64,000 bases of DNA from an uncultured Eubacteriales bacterium (GTDB lineage: Bacteria; Bacillota; Clostridia; Oscillospirales; CAG-272), in assembly GCA_910586545.1 (NCBI GenBank), contig CAJUIQ010000008.1, forward strand, positions 1-64,000, written 5' to 3'. Under the pieces are notes generated by a model. That model did not search any database. It saw nothing but the letters and a program-made list of their open reading frames with translations, and was not told where the DNA came from. The first letter of the stretch is position 1; each line of letters opens with the position of its first letter. Below, one piece after another: positions 17,055 to 26,256 of the stretch. A program made the position numbers and the translations under genes.

Positions 17055-18287
17055 CTAAGACGCCATAATGCGGATTTTGGACTCCAGCCCGGCAAAAGTA
17101 TCCCCGGCTAATGCGCGAACAGCTTCCGCCTCTACGGTAGGAGGGATAATAAATTCGGCATATCCTGCCGGCGATCCGGCCAGTATCTGAATATCGCCAA
17201 ATATCAAGGACGCCCGCTCCAGTGTCTCACGAACTGCGTCTGTCTTTACCCGCACATAATAAGAAAATACATTTTCAGAAAATGGCCGCACATATCCCGC
17301 TGGAGCCGGTTTCCATTCCATAGGCAATTCCCGGTCCGCAAGGCCGCTGGCAGCTGCTACAACATCGGACACCACGGCGCCCGCTGTTGGCAGGCGGCCG
17401 GCTCCCCGACCATAATACATTACATCCGCCGTTACCGGACTGACAAACCGAATTCCATTATACACGTCGTCAATATTTGCCAGCGGGCTGGTGCCAGGGA
17501 CAAATACCGGGCACACGTACAAAGATGCATGTTCTCCGCTGATGCGGGAACTGCCAAGGAGCTTCACCGTGCCGCCCCATCTGGCAGCGGCATCCATATC
17601 CGCTGGAGTGATTTTCGTCATCGTCTCTGTATAAACGTCTGTTTCATCTGCCAGCATATTGGTGGCAATAGCCGTCAGAATCATGATTTTTCGCTGTGCA
17701 TCCAGTCCATCCACATCCGCTGCAGGATTTGCCTCTGCATATCCCAGCGTCTGTGCCTCCGCAAGAGCCGCCTCAAAGGTAGCGCCATCCTTGCGCATCC
17801 GGGTAAGAATATAGTTTGTGGTACCATTCATAATACCGTCAATGGCAGTAATCGTATCCCCCGCAAGACTGGTACGCATACCGCGGATCTGGGGGATCCC
17901 GCCGCCTACGCTGGCTTCACAAAGGTAGGACACGCCCATTTCCTTAGCTGCCGCCAAAATTTCCACGCCGCGCTTCGCAACCAACTCTTTATTGGACGTA
18001 ACCACGCTTTTACCGCTGCGGATCGCCTGCATAGTGAAATCAAAAGCTGCACCAACGCCGCCCATGGTCTCACACACGATGGAAACCTGCGGGTCGTCAG
18101 CTATAACGGACATGTCATGAACCACCCTGTCTCCATAAGGAGAATCGGGAAACTCCAGCCTGTCCAAAATATATTTCACATGAATCTCATCATGGACCAT
18201 ACGCTGCAGGGCCGCTTTATTTTGTTCCAGAACCTCTGTGATTCCGCCGCCTACCACGCCGAATCCAAGAATCGCAATATGGATCAT
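17055..18287 (-). CDS. hom: Homoserine dehydrogenase
   Basis: A 410-residue enzyme reducing aspartate-semialdehyde to homoserine, the branch point to threonine and methionine. The NAD(P) site is AILGFGVVGGGITEVLEQ at the N-terminus, the family signature region is IDGIMNGTTNYILTRM with ANPAADVDGLDAQRK, and the short C-terminal end (from ~340) resembles an ACT regulatory domain. ATG 18287 is preferred, with AGGAAAGAG upstream, over an in-frame GTG at 18314. It follows DUF1015 by 63 bp and is probably co-transcribed with it. Confidence 0.92.
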   Translation of the reverse strand: MIHIAILGFGVVGGGITEVLEQNKAALQRMVHDEIHVKYILDRLEFPDSPYGDRVVHDMSVIADDPQVSIVCETMGGVGAAFDFTMQAIRSGKSVVTSNKELVAKRGVEILAAAKEMGVSYLCEASVGGGIPQIRGMRTSLAGDTITAIDGIMNGTTNYILTRMRKDGATFEAALAEAQTLGYAEANPAADVDGLDAQRKIMILTAIATNMLADETDVYTETMTKITPADMDAAARWGGTVKLLGSSRISGEHASLYVCPVFVPGTSPLANIDDVYNGIRFVSPVTADVMYYGRGAGRLPTAGAVVSDVVAAASGLADRELPMEWKPAPAGYVRPFSENVFSYYVRVKTDAVRETLERASLIFGDIQILAGSPAGYAEFIIPPTVEAEAVRALAGDTFAGLESKIRIMAS

Positions 18288-18350
18288 CTGTGTACTCTCT
18301 TTCCTTATATTCACTGCTTATTACAAGTATACCATATCGGCCGGATAAAA

Positions 18351-19589
18351 TCAATTCCCTATCTGCGGGACAATCCTCCGGCCTTCCAAATAGTACCGTT
18401 TACTTTTGGCTTCTCCCATCGAAAACGTTTTTCGCGGCAGCGGCCCATTGGCTGTTACGTAGGGAAACAAACTTTCCTTATCCACGCCGGCACAGAAAAA
18501 TCCCAGGCACCCATCCCCGACGCTAAGGGTACGCAGAGACTCCTCGCCGTGGATATAATCGCAAATCACACCGGGATGGGCTTTTACATATTCGTCAATA
18601 AAGTTCTGCAGGCAGCCCACATCTAAAGCGTGTCCGCCGGGCAAGGCCATACGCCGTTCTCCCTGTGCCCATACCGCCGTTGCGTATCCCTCTCCCGCGC
18701 TGCGCGCATCCAGAGCCGCCAGCACATCTGCAGGATCACAGTTTTTCAGCAGACGATATATGGGTTCAAATTCCAATGCAGAATCATGCAGGTTCACAAT
18801 TTCTACCAGAGCGTACCGTGCTGGATGTACTTTGGCGGCATCCTCTCCCAATGCAGACTTGATTTCCTGATAATATGCCGCAGCGCTGGCAAGGGAGTGA
18901 TTTCCGTCGCCTACCGCATATACCACGCCATCCTGCCGCCGGGTTTCATAATCGGCAAACGCCGATAACAGCTGTGCTTGCACATCTCCTTTTACCAAAT
19001 ATCCTGCGGCCCGTCCACCGCCCTGCATCAAAGAAAACTGATACAAAGGCTCCATTTGCTCCTTTTTTTCTCCCAGCGGCGCGATTACAAGATTTTCCGG
19101 ATCGTCCATCAGCAGCATTACATGAGGCAGTTCCACAGTCGCCTGCCGGCGAACAGCTACTCTGGGCGGAATGCGGTCCACAACCGTCTCTTCGGTAGGA
19201 CGAATCGCCGAACGCGAAGCGGCAGTATAATCATACGCCTCCAAGTCAATCTTTCCAACGATTCCACGGCGCACCTTCCCATCCGGCAGCGTGCGTTCCA
19301 GATAGACCATGCTGTCTGAAAAAAGACGAAGCTTTTCACAAATCGTATGCATATTTTCGCGAATTGCGTCCTCACGTACCCGCTGGGATGCCGTGCCAAG
19401 GTATACCTCCGGAAGAATCAGCCCAAGGGCAGACAGCGCGCCGTCTACCGTCTCTTCCGCCTCCCTCCAGTATTCCGGTTCGCTGGTGAACTGATCACAG
19501 GCAATTACAGCCCAGCGGGTCCAGTCCTCACTCTCCGATGGATAAGGCGGCAGCAAAATATCTGCCGGTGTGACAATAGTTTTCTGCAT
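18351..19589 (-). CDS. DUF1015 family protein
   Basis: A 412-residue cytoplasmic protein of the DUF1015 family, with ACDQFTSEPEYW near residue 30, an LPDGKVRRGIVGKIDLEAYD stretch and the hallmark VYAVGDGNHSLASAAAYY. The reaction is unknown; family members often sit beside serine or amino-acid metabolism genes. Here hom follows in the same operon, which points to amino-acid metabolism without proving it. TAGGAAGGA precedes the ATG. Confidence 0.88.
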   Translation of the reverse strand: MQKTIVTPADILLPPYPSESEDWTRWAVIACDQFTSEPEYWREAEETVDGALSALGLILPEVYLGTASQRVREDAIRENMHTICEKLRLFSDSMVYLERTLPDGKVRRGIVGKIDLEAYDYTAASRSAIRPTEETVVDRIPPRVAVRRQATVELPHVMLLMDDPENLVIAPLGEKKEQMEPLYQFSLMQGGGRAAGYLVKGDVQAQLLSAFADYETRRQDGVVYAVGDGNHSLASAAAYYQEIKSALGEDAAKVHPARYALVEIVNLHDSALEFEPIYRLLKNCDPADVLAALDARSAGEGYATAVWAQGERRMALPGGHALDVGCLQNFIDEYVKAHPGVICDYIHGEESLRTLSVGDGCLGFFCAGVDKESLFPYVTANGPLPRKTFSMGEAKSKRYYLEGRRIVPQIGN

Positions 19590-19613
19590 ACTGACGATTC
19601 CTTCCTATTTCTT

Positions 19614-19652
19614 ATTGACAATATTATACAGAAAATCTCCACCATTGTCAAT
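19614..19652 (-). promoter_or_regulatory. Promoter of DUF1015-hom flanked by a 9-bp inverted repeat
   Basis: TTGACA (19646-19651), 17 bp, TATAAT (19623-19628), reading leftward: a consensus sigma-A promoter. The same stretch carries ATTGACAAT (19614-19622) and ATTGTCAAT (19644-19652), an exact inverted repeat with one arm on the -35 and the other near the start point, as an operator would be placed. Confidence 0.75.
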
Positions 19653-19668
19653 CTTGCATGCCGCATAG

Positions 19669-19699
19669 AAAAAGCCTTCGGATTTCCGAAGGCTTTTTT
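19669..19699. terminator. Terminator after the ThuA gene
   Basis: AAAAAGCCTTCGG and CCGAAGGCTTTTT with a short loop, next to the ThuA stop at 19702 on the minus strand. Confidence 0.85.
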
Positions 19700-19701
19700 G
19701 C

Positions 19702-20433
19702 TTATTCGTTATAAAATCCCTTACCTGTATAGGGACATGCATTGACAACGTCGGTATCCATATGCGGTCTTGCCCATCTTACCGCATTCGTGATGATTTG
19801 CTGGCAATGGGGGTTATAAAAAGAACGACAAACCTCATGACCCGGCTGAAAATAAAACACCCTTCCCATTCCACGATAAAACGTACATCCGCTGCGGAAA
19901 ATATTTCCATGTTCATACCAGCTACCGAAAACAAGTTCATCCGGCTGCGGAATAAAGAATGGCTCACTGTAAAGTTCTTCGCTCTCCAACTCGAAAGACT
20001 CCGGCACCCCCTGCGCAATCGGATGAGATGGTGCCAGGTTCCAAATCACCTCTTTTTGATTGTCACCCCACTTCAGGTTCCCTGTGCATCCCACAATTGC
20101 CCGGAAAGGCTTAGAATGATGCGCGGAATGCAGGCCGATAAAGCCCATGCCGCCGCAATATACCCGCTCGCGGATTTTTTCAACGAGCGCGTCGTTTACT
20201 TCCTGATGATGCATATGACCCCACCAGATCAGCACATCCGTATTTTCTAACAATGTGTCAGGAAGCCCCTGCTCCGGATCGTCGAGCACTGCCGTTGTTA
20301 TCTTCATATCCTTGTTTACCGCGAGAAATTCCCGAATCGTCTCCTGAATCCCATTGGGATAAAACTCCTTTGCTTCCCCGTCACGCTCATGACGGTATTC
20401 ATTCCAGACCGTTACCCGAATTATATTTTCCAT
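19702..20433 (-). CDS. ThuA domain protein (trehalose utilisation-like)
   Basis: A 243-residue protein of the ThuA class I glutamine-amidotransferase-like fold. Visible hallmarks are VTVWNEYRHE at the start, LIWWGHMHHQEVNDALVEKI, GFIGLHSAHHSKPFR and YFQPGHEVCRSFYNP. ThuA proteins take part in sugar (trehalose or related disaccharide) use in rhizobia; the reaction remains poorly defined. ATG 20433 is chosen because GGAGGA lies just upstream. It stands alone between a terminator and a divergent ABC exporter. Confidence 0.88.
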   Translation of the reverse strand: MENIIRVTVWNEYRHERDGEAKEFYPNGIQETIREFLAVNKDMKITTAVLDDPEQGLPDTLLENTDVLIWWGHMHHQEVNDALVEKIRERVYCGGMGFIGLHSAHHSKPFRAIVGCTGNLKWGDNQKEVIWNLAPSHPIAQGVPESFELESEELYSEPFFIPQPDELVFGSWYEHGNIFRSGCTFYRGMGRVFYFQPGHEVCRSFYNPHCQQIITNAVRWARPHMDTDVVNACPYTGKGFYNE

Positions 20434-20550
20434 TTTCCTATCCTCCCCCATTTCCAATGGACGCTTTCTACAAAGCGGTCGTTAATAGCTGGTTTGCAGC
20501 TATTATTACACAAAGCCATCTGAAAGTCAATCATTTTTAACAAAATTTGC

Positions 20551-20579
20551 TTGTACACAGAAAAAAGATAGGATAAAAT
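20551..20579 (+). promoter_or_regulatory. Promoter of the ABC exporter gene
   Basis: TTGTAC (20551-20556), 17 bp, TAAAAT (20574-20579); AAAGGAG follows before the ATG. Confidence 0.5.
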
Positions 20580-20605
20580 AAAATTGTAAAGGAGATGATT
20601 CTGTT

Positions 20606-22558
20606 ATGATGGGTCCGCCAATGAGAGGCAGAGAGGAAACGCTGCAAAAGCTGCGGGAGCCAAAGCCAAAAAATATCCGGGAAGTTCCCGGATATCTGAA
20701 ACGTATAATCAGCAAATTTTTTTGCCGTCTATTTTACATATTTCGACTGGTGTGGGAGGCAAAACCGTGGATTTTACCGATAATGCTGCTGTACTGTCTG
20801 ATCAGCGGCGTGCTTCCCGTTGCAGGCTCCTTTATCAACGCAGGAATATTAAATACACTAGCACAGGCGTATACATCCGCTCTGGCGGGAGTGCCTCTCC
20901 CTTTGCAGGGCATCATGGGACTCTTAATTCTAAAATTTGTATACCTCTTTGCCAGTTCTCTGATTGGAAATGTCTATCAGATGATTATTCGTATTTCGGG
21001 AGAGCTGGTTTCCAACCATATTAAAATAAAAATCATTGAAAAGGCAAGAGACGTAGACCTTGCCAGCTTCGATATGCCACAGTTTTATGAAAAGATGGAG
21101 AATGCCAGCAGAGAGGCGGGTAACCGCCCTGTGGCAATTTTGCAGTCTACCTTCAATATTCTCTCCGTCTGTATCAGCGTAATTTCCTATATTGTCATTT
21201 TGGTCACCATCAGTCCATGGGCGCCTGCCATTATCGTAGCTCTTTCTGTTCCCACAGCAGTAATCAGCTTCATATACCGGAAGAAAAATTTCCAGTATAT
21301 GCGGCACCATTCCAAAGACCGGCGGCAGATGAACTACTATAACGATTTAATGGTGGACAAAGATGTAGCCAAAGAAGTACGGATTTTTCATCTATCCGAC
21401 ATTTTCATCGATAGCTATAAGAAGACCTTCCAGCGATATTTTACCGGCATGAAAAACCTGATTGTTCAGGAGGGCGTCTGGAGCAGTGCTATGACCTTTG
21501 TCGCCGCCGCAGTCAATTGCAGTCTGTTTTTATATATTGCAAATCTGGTGCGGCTGGGAACGGCACAAATCGGGGACTACTCCCTATATACCGGTGCCCT
21601 GGAATCGATTTCCGCCGGCGTGTCCTCACTAATTACGACTACGGCTACCATATATGAAGGAACTCTATTTATTGACAATATGATTGCCTTTATGGAGGAG
21701 CAGCCTAAAATTCTGCCCATTCTTCCTCAGCCGCTTCACGTAGCGCGGCACACTGGGCATACTATTGAATTTCGCCATGTGCGCTTTGCGTATCCAGGTA
21801 CGATGCGGTGGGTAATCGACGATGTAAGCTTTACGATAGCTCCTGGGGAAACCCTGGTTCTGGTGGGGCTGAACGGAGCTGGAAAAACCACGCTGATCAA
21901 GCTTCTCACACGGTTGTATGATCCCACAGAAGGTATTATCTTACTGGACGGTAAAGATATTCGCAGCTACGATATAAACGAACTATACGACATGTTCGGC
22001 ATCATTTTCCAGGATTTTGGGAAATACGCTTTCACCGTCGGCGAAAACATTCAGTTTGGTCAGGTGAACAAAGGGTACGTCCCACACGAAGTCGCCGCGG
22101 CAGCAATCGCGGCTGGCGCGGATGCATTTATTGATAAACTAAAAAACGGATTGGATACCCCCCTGACCCGGTATTTTGAACCGGATGGCACCGAGCTTTC
22201 CATTGGCCAGTGGCAAAAACTGTCTGTGGCCCGGGCATTCTACAGCGATTCGGATATTCTGATTCTGGATGAGCCCACTGCAAGTCTGGATCCCTTGGCA
22301 GAGCAGGAAATTTTCAATCAATTTGACCGGCTACGCCAAGATAAAACAACCATTTTTGTATCCCACCGACTTTCCAGCGCCACCATCGCCTCTAAAATTC
22401 TGGTTCTGGAGCAGGGTAAAATCGTGGAAAGCGGCAACCACGCCCAGCTGATGGAGCGGCGGGGGAAATATTGGAAGATGGTTTCCACGCAAGCCAAGCG
22501 ATATATGGGGGAAGGGGAGCAGTCTGTCTCTTCGCAGAAAGAAAAGTCCTTCCCCTAA
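20606..22558 (+). CDS. ABC transporter, fused permease and ATPase (exporter type)
   Basis: A 650-residue half-transporter: six membrane helices (~45-340) followed by an ATPase domain with Walker A GLNGAGKTTLIKLL (~427), a signature LSIGQWQK in place of LSGGQ, Walker B DILILDEPTASLD and the switch His in VSHRLS. It should work as a homodimer or with a partner encoded elsewhere and export a peptide, lipid or drug; the substrate cannot be read from sequence. The QW in the signature and a 40-residue basic N-terminal tail are mildly unusual. It is a single-gene unit. Confidence 0.88.
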   Translation: MMGPPMRGREETLQKLREPKPKNIREVPGYLKRIISKFFCRLFYIFRLVWEAKPWILPIMLLYCLISGVLPVAGSFINAGILNTLAQAYTSALAGVPLPLQGIMGLLILKFVYLFASSLIGNVYQMIIRISGELVSNHIKIKIIEKARDVDLASFDMPQFYEKMENASREAGNRPVAILQSTFNILSVCISVISYIVILVTISPWAPAIIVALSVPTAVISFIYRKKNFQYMRHHSKDRRQMNYYNDLMVDKDVAKEVRIFHLSDIFIDSYKKTFQRYFTGMKNLIVQEGVWSSAMTFVAAAVNCSLFLYIANLVRLGTAQIGDYSLYTGALESISAGVSSLITTTATIYEGTLFIDNMIAFMEEQPKILPILPQPLHVARHTGHTIEFRHVRFAYPGTMRWVIDDVSFTIAPGETLVLVGLNGAGKTTLIKLLTRLYDPTEGIILLDGKDIRSYDINELYDMFGIIFQDFGKYAFTVGENIQFGQVNKGYVPHEVAAAAIAAGADAFIDKLKNGLDTPLTRYFEPDGTELSIGQWQKLSVARAFYSDSDILILDEPTASLDPLAEQEIFNQFDRLRQDKTTIFVSHRLSSATIASKILVLEQGKIVESGNHAQLMERRGKYWKMVSTQAKRYMGEGEQSVSSQKEKSFP

Positions 22559-22718
22559 ACAACTTGCTTTTTTAGCACATTCTCATCAATGTATAAATTT
22601 AGGGGGAGAACAATATAGGAAGCAATTATATACAAACATAAAGCTCTACACATACTGGATTTTCCCAATACTATAACACGAAAGTACTGATGGATAGCAA
22701 TTTTCTTTCTACAAGTGA

Positions 22719-22752
22719 AAAAAACTGCGCAGAATACCCTGCGCAGTTTTTC
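22719..22752. terminator. Terminator of the nag operon
   Basis: AAAAACTGCGCAG and CTGCGCAGTTTTT around AATACC, ending the leftward nagA-nagB-ROK transcript. The 150 bp to its left, up to the exporter stop, contain no recognisable feature. Confidence 0.87.
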
Positions 22753-22760
22753 TCTTTGAT

Positions 22761-24131
22761 TTACTGAATATCCGGCAGGCTCGCAGCTGCAACAGACTGG
22801 CCGACCCGGCGGCTCTTTTCGTCCGGGATATGCAATTCCAGCTTTGCTGCCAGTTCGGGGAATTCTTTAGAAAGGACCTCGTTTGCACGAGCCAAAAGAA
22901 TGGTACCGCCCTCTCCGCTGGTAACACGGCCCATGATCAGCACGTGCTTGATATCATAGAACATAGCATAGTATGCGATGGCGTAGCCAAAGTACACGCC
23001 GATGGTGTCATAAATTTTAGCAGCGCGTTCGTCGCCCTGGGCCATCAAGCCCTGTACCACTTTCAGCTTTTCAGCTGGGGACGCGCTCTCATCCAGTTCA
23101 ATACCTGCGGCAGGCGCCAGCTTAATTACGCCGTCCTGAGAGAAATATTTCACACCACAGCCATAGTCGCCGCTCCACTCGTCCACCATAGCGTCCTTAC
23201 AGAAGTCTACGGGAACAAAAGCAAGCTCGTTCAGCCATCCGGTGATGTTGCCCTGACCGTCTACATATCCACCGGCCTCGCTGGTACCCATTGCCACGCC
23301 AAGTACGTTGGTATCGTCCAAATCCATAGCGCCGGCAAGAGCGGTTACATCGCCGTCGTTTGCAACTTCTACCGGCACATCGCCGATTTCCTTTGCCACA
23401 TTGATGTACATGTTTTTCACATGTTTTTCAAAGTCCTCATCAGATACTTTGAGGAACAAGGAAGCAATCATGATTTTGTTGTCAATGTAAACACCTGCTG
23501 AGGAAACACCAATGGCATCTACTCTTGGCATATGAGAAGCAGCTGTCTTCATTGCGTCTAAAATACCCTCGTAATGATACATAGGATCAGACTGCAGTTT
23601 GGGGAACCAAACTACCTCTTCGGAATATACGGTCTCCCCATCAATCACGGCGCTGACCTTCCGGTCACTTCCGCCGGCGTCAAAGCCGATGCGGCAGCCT
23701 TCCAGATGACGGCCAACAGGCGCTGCCGCCTGATAGGCTTTCGGTGCGTCCTGAACATCTTCTACATACTCAACAGAGAAAGGTGCTTCATATACCCGCG
23801 CCATAAAGTCTGCGTCAAATTCTCTGGCGCCGCCCTTTTGGTATGCGGCTGCAATCCCTTCGTAAATTTTCCGGGAGCCGGAGATCGTTACTTTATAACC
23901 GCCGTGAATCCACAAAAGTGTTTTGACGATTCGCTCTACGATATCGTAGTTTTCTTCATCGTGGCCGGTTCCTTCCGGATACACGTCCAGCTGATAGGTG
24001 GAAACAAAACCCTTGTTCCGTTCTACAGCAATGGCTAGGGGGGCTCCGCCTGCCTTTGCCACTGCTTCTTTATATGCTTTCACCACCAGCGCCATCGGCT
24101 GGAACTGGGGATCGAGAATTGCATTGATCAT
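22761..24131 (-). CDS. ROK-family sugar kinase, probable amino-sugar kinase
   Basis: A 456-residue protein with a ROK/hexokinase-like ATPase core from about residue 140: CRIGFDAGGSDRKVSAVIDG (phosphate-1 type), VEVANDGDVTALAGAM and GVAMGTSEAGGYVD, with DYGCGVKYFSQDG later. It is longer than standard ROK kinases because of an N-terminal ~130-residue domain. Its place as third gene after nagA and nagB suggests it phosphorylates N-acetylglucosamine or a related amino sugar. The typical ROK zinc motif (CxCGxxGC) is not obvious. Substrate is inferred from context only. Confidence 0.78.
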   Translation of the reverse strand: MINAILDPQFQPMALVVKAYKEAVAKAGGAPLAIAVERNKGFVSTYQLDVYPEGTGHDEENYDIVERIVKTLLWIHGGYKVTISGSRKIYEGIAAAYQKGGAREFDADFMARVYEAPFSVEYVEDVQDAPKAYQAAAPVGRHLEGCRIGFDAGGSDRKVSAVIDGETVYSEEVVWFPKLQSDPMYHYEGILDAMKTAASHMPRVDAIGVSSAGVYIDNKIMIASLFLKVSDEDFEKHVKNMYINVAKEIGDVPVEVANDGDVTALAGAMDLDDTNVLGVAMGTSEAGGYVDGQGNITGWLNELAFVPVDFCKDAMVDEWSGDYGCGVKYFSQDGVIKLAPAAGIELDESASPAEKLKVVQGLMAQGDERAAKIYDTIGVYFGYAIAYYAMFYDIKHVLIMGRVTSGEGGTILLARANEVLSKEFPELAAKLELHIPDEKSRRVGQSVAAASLPDIQ

Positions 24132-24154
24132 TTTATTTTTTACCTTCCGTTTTA

Positions 24155-24946
24155 TTAAACTGCTTTATATACTTCCAGCGCGCTGGCTGCTTCCTCATCC
24201 AAAATAAAGGTTACGTTGGGGTGTAACTGCAGAATAGACGCCTGGCACCAAGGTGTAATTTCACCTTCCAGAGCATCCTTGATTGCCTTTGCTTTTGCGG
24301 CGCCGTTTGCAACCAATACAATCTGTTTTGCAGTCATAATATTGCCGATACCCATAGAAAGTGCAGCGCGAGGTACCTCATCTTTGCTGTTGAACAGACG
24401 GGAGTTTGCCTCAATGGTGCTCTCCGTCAGCTCTACTCTATGCGTACCCCAAATAAAGGTGTCTCCCGGTTCGTTGAACCCGATATGGCCATTGTTGCCG
24501 ATACCCAAAACCTGCAAATCAATGCCGCCGGCAGCTTCAATAGCTGCGTCATAATCGCTGCATTCCTTTTCCCAGTCGGCAGCCTTACCATTCAGCACAT
24601 GGGTTTTGTCCATATCAATATTGATCTTGTTGAACAAATTCTTGTTCATGAAATACCGGTAGGACTGATCGTTCTCCGGATCAATGGGATAGTATTCGTC
24701 CAAATTGTAGGTAGTAACCCCTGCAAAGTCTACTCTGCCTTCCTCACAAAGCTGTGCCAGATTGCTGTAAAGTCCCAGGGGAGAAGTCCCCGTTGCCAGA
24801 CCCAGCATAAAGGCAGGCTGATTGCTGATTGCACCTGCTACAATAGAAGCCGCCTTTTTAGACAGAGCCTCATAACTGCCTGCAACAAATACCCGTACAC
24901 CGCTTTTCTTGCCGTTGCAATAGGCTTTTACTTCATTTTCCCGCAT
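24155..24946 (-). CDS. nagB: Glucosamine-6-phosphate deaminase
   Basis: A 263-residue enzyme converting glucosamine-6-phosphate to fructose-6-phosphate and ammonia. Conserved segments are LGLATGTSPLGLY (phosphate loop), TTYNLDEYYPI with the catalytic Asp, LGIGNNGHIGFNEPG and RAALSMGIGNIM. GGAGG lies before the ATG, inside the last codons of nagA (19-bp overlap), so translation is coupled. Full length. Confidence 0.95.
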   Translation of the reverse strand: MRENEVKAYCNGKKSGVRVFVAGSYEALSKKAASIVAGAISNQPAFMLGLATGTSPLGLYSNLAQLCEEGRVDFAGVTTYNLDEYYPIDPENDQSYRYFMNKNLFNKINIDMDKTHVLNGKAADWEKECSDYDAAIEAAGGIDLQVLGIGNNGHIGFNEPGDTFIWGTHRVELTESTIEANSRLFNSKDEVPRAALSMGIGNIMTAKQIVLVANGAAKAKAIKDALEGEITPWCQASILQLHPNVTFILDEEAASALEVYKAV

Positions 24947-26076
24947 ACTGTGTTTCCTCCGATAATTGTTTTTTGTATATTGAATTGATCATCAAAGATG
25001 ATAATATCCGCGCATTTGCCCGTTTCCAAAGAACCAATCTTGTCATCCACGCCCAGCGCTTTTGCGGGATTCAGACTGGCGCACGCCACTGCCTCGGCAA
25101 TGGAAAGCTCTGTATTTTCATACAGATTGCGCACACCCTCGTTCAGCTTCAACACACTGGCAGCGATGGTGCCGTCTTCCAGCAGACACTGAATGCCCGA
25201 TTTCTTAACAGGCTGACCGCCCAAAGTATAAATGCCGTCCGGCATGCCGCCGGCACGCATACAGTCGGTAATCAGACACAACTTGTCCTTTTTGATTTTG
25301 GCAACCAGACCGAAAAGGCCTTTGTTTACATGGAATGTATCCGCGATCAGTTCGCAGCTGACACTGTCGTCAGACAAAGCTGCGCCCACCACACCGGGAT
25401 TTCTATGCATAAGAGGCGTCATCGCATTGAACAGGTGGGTAGCGTGCCGAACGCCAGCCTCAATACCTGCAATTGCTTCTTCATAGGTAGCGCCGGTATG
25501 TCCCATCGAAACCAGAACCCGGCCGTCTGCATATACTTCTCGAATACATTCCAAACCGCCATCCATTTCCGGTGCCACGGTGAACACGGATACAACATCC
25601 GCGTTATCCAAAATAAACTTTGCATCGGGACGCAGAATATGTTCTTCTGCCTGCGCACCTTTTTTAGACGGATTGATGAAGGGGCCCTCGCAGTTCACGC
25701 CCAGCACCTTTGCGCCATAGCAGTCGGTACGTTCTTTTACCCGGCGTACCGTGTCAAATGCCGCCAGAATTTCTTCTTTAGAAACGGTCATTGTAGTAGG
25801 GCACCAAGACGTCACACCGTTTTCGGCAAGCGCCTTACACATTTTGAGCAGGCCGTCTTCCTTAGCGTCAGACGTATCCTCTCCCGCATAACCGTGGATA
25901 TGCATATCCAAAAGACCGGGGGCCACATACAAGCCGGCCGCGTCAATCACTTCATATTTGCCAGTATCTACTGCGGATGCATCTGCAATTTCCGCAATGG
26001 TATCGTCAAACAGAAGCGCTTTGCCCTCCACCACTGTATCCGGCAGAACGAGCTTTCCATTTATAATACATTTCAC
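24928..26076 (-). CDS. nagA: N-acetylglucosamine-6-phosphate deacetylase
   Basis: A 382-residue amidohydrolase that removes acetate from GlcNAc-6-P. Metal and substrate motifs are LDMHIHGYAGEDTSD, GVNCEGPFINPSKKGA, SMGHTGATYEEA, HLFNAMTPL and LITDCMRAGG. It begins with GTG (26076) and GGAGG about 10 bp upstream. First gene of nagA-nagB-ROK, fed by amino sugars from the cell wall or host mucin. Confidence 0.95.
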   Translation of the reverse strand: MKCIINGKLVLPDTVVEGKALLFDDTIAEIADASAVDTGKYEVIDAAGLYVAPGLLDMHIHGYAGEDTSDAKEDGLLKMCKALAENGVTSWCPTTMTVSKEEILAAFDTVRRVKERTDCYGAKVLGVNCEGPFINPSKKGAQAEEHILRPDAKFILDNADVVSVFTVAPEMDGGLECIREVYADGRVLVSMGHTGATYEEAIAGIEAGVRHATHLFNAMTPLMHRNPGVVGAALSDDSVSCELIADTFHVNKGLFGLVAKIKKDKLCLITDCMRAGGMPDGIYTLGGQPVKKSGIQCLLEDGTIAASVLKLNEGVRNLYENTELSIAEAVACASLNPAKALGVDDKIGSLETGKCADIIIFDDQFNIQKTIIGGNTVCGKMK

Positions 26077-26126
26077 TTTATTTATACCTCCATGCTATAT
26101 AATAGCCAAATCTTCCCTTATATGTT

Positions 26127-26155
26127 ATTATACTCACATGTCAAGATAAAATCAA
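26127..26155 (-). promoter_or_regulatory. Sigma-A promoter of the nag operon
   Basis: TTGATT (26150-26155), 17 bp, TATAAT (26127-26132), reading leftward, about 50 bp upstream of nagA. Confidence 0.65.
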
Positions 26156-26204
26156 TATGAAATGAAATTTTCTCCTTATTTATTTTTAGAAAATAGCAGC
26201 TCGC

Positions 26205-26235
26205 AAAAGGGCTCCGTATAAGCGGGAGCCCTTTT
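26205..26235. terminator. Terminator of the mtaB/ABC cluster
   Basis: AAAAGGGCTCC and GGAGCCCTTTT around a 9-base loop, 22 bp past the stop of the ABC permease gene. Confidence 0.8.
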
Positions 26236-26256
26236 GTCAAAAATCTAAAATTTTTC

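Noticed and set aside
17529..18626. A 365-codon open frame antisense to hom and DUF1015
   Set aside because: Crosses two real genes on the other strand, with no motif.
24973..26160. A 395-codon open frame antisense to nagA
   Set aside because: Shadow of nagA; composition unlike any real protein and no ribosome site.
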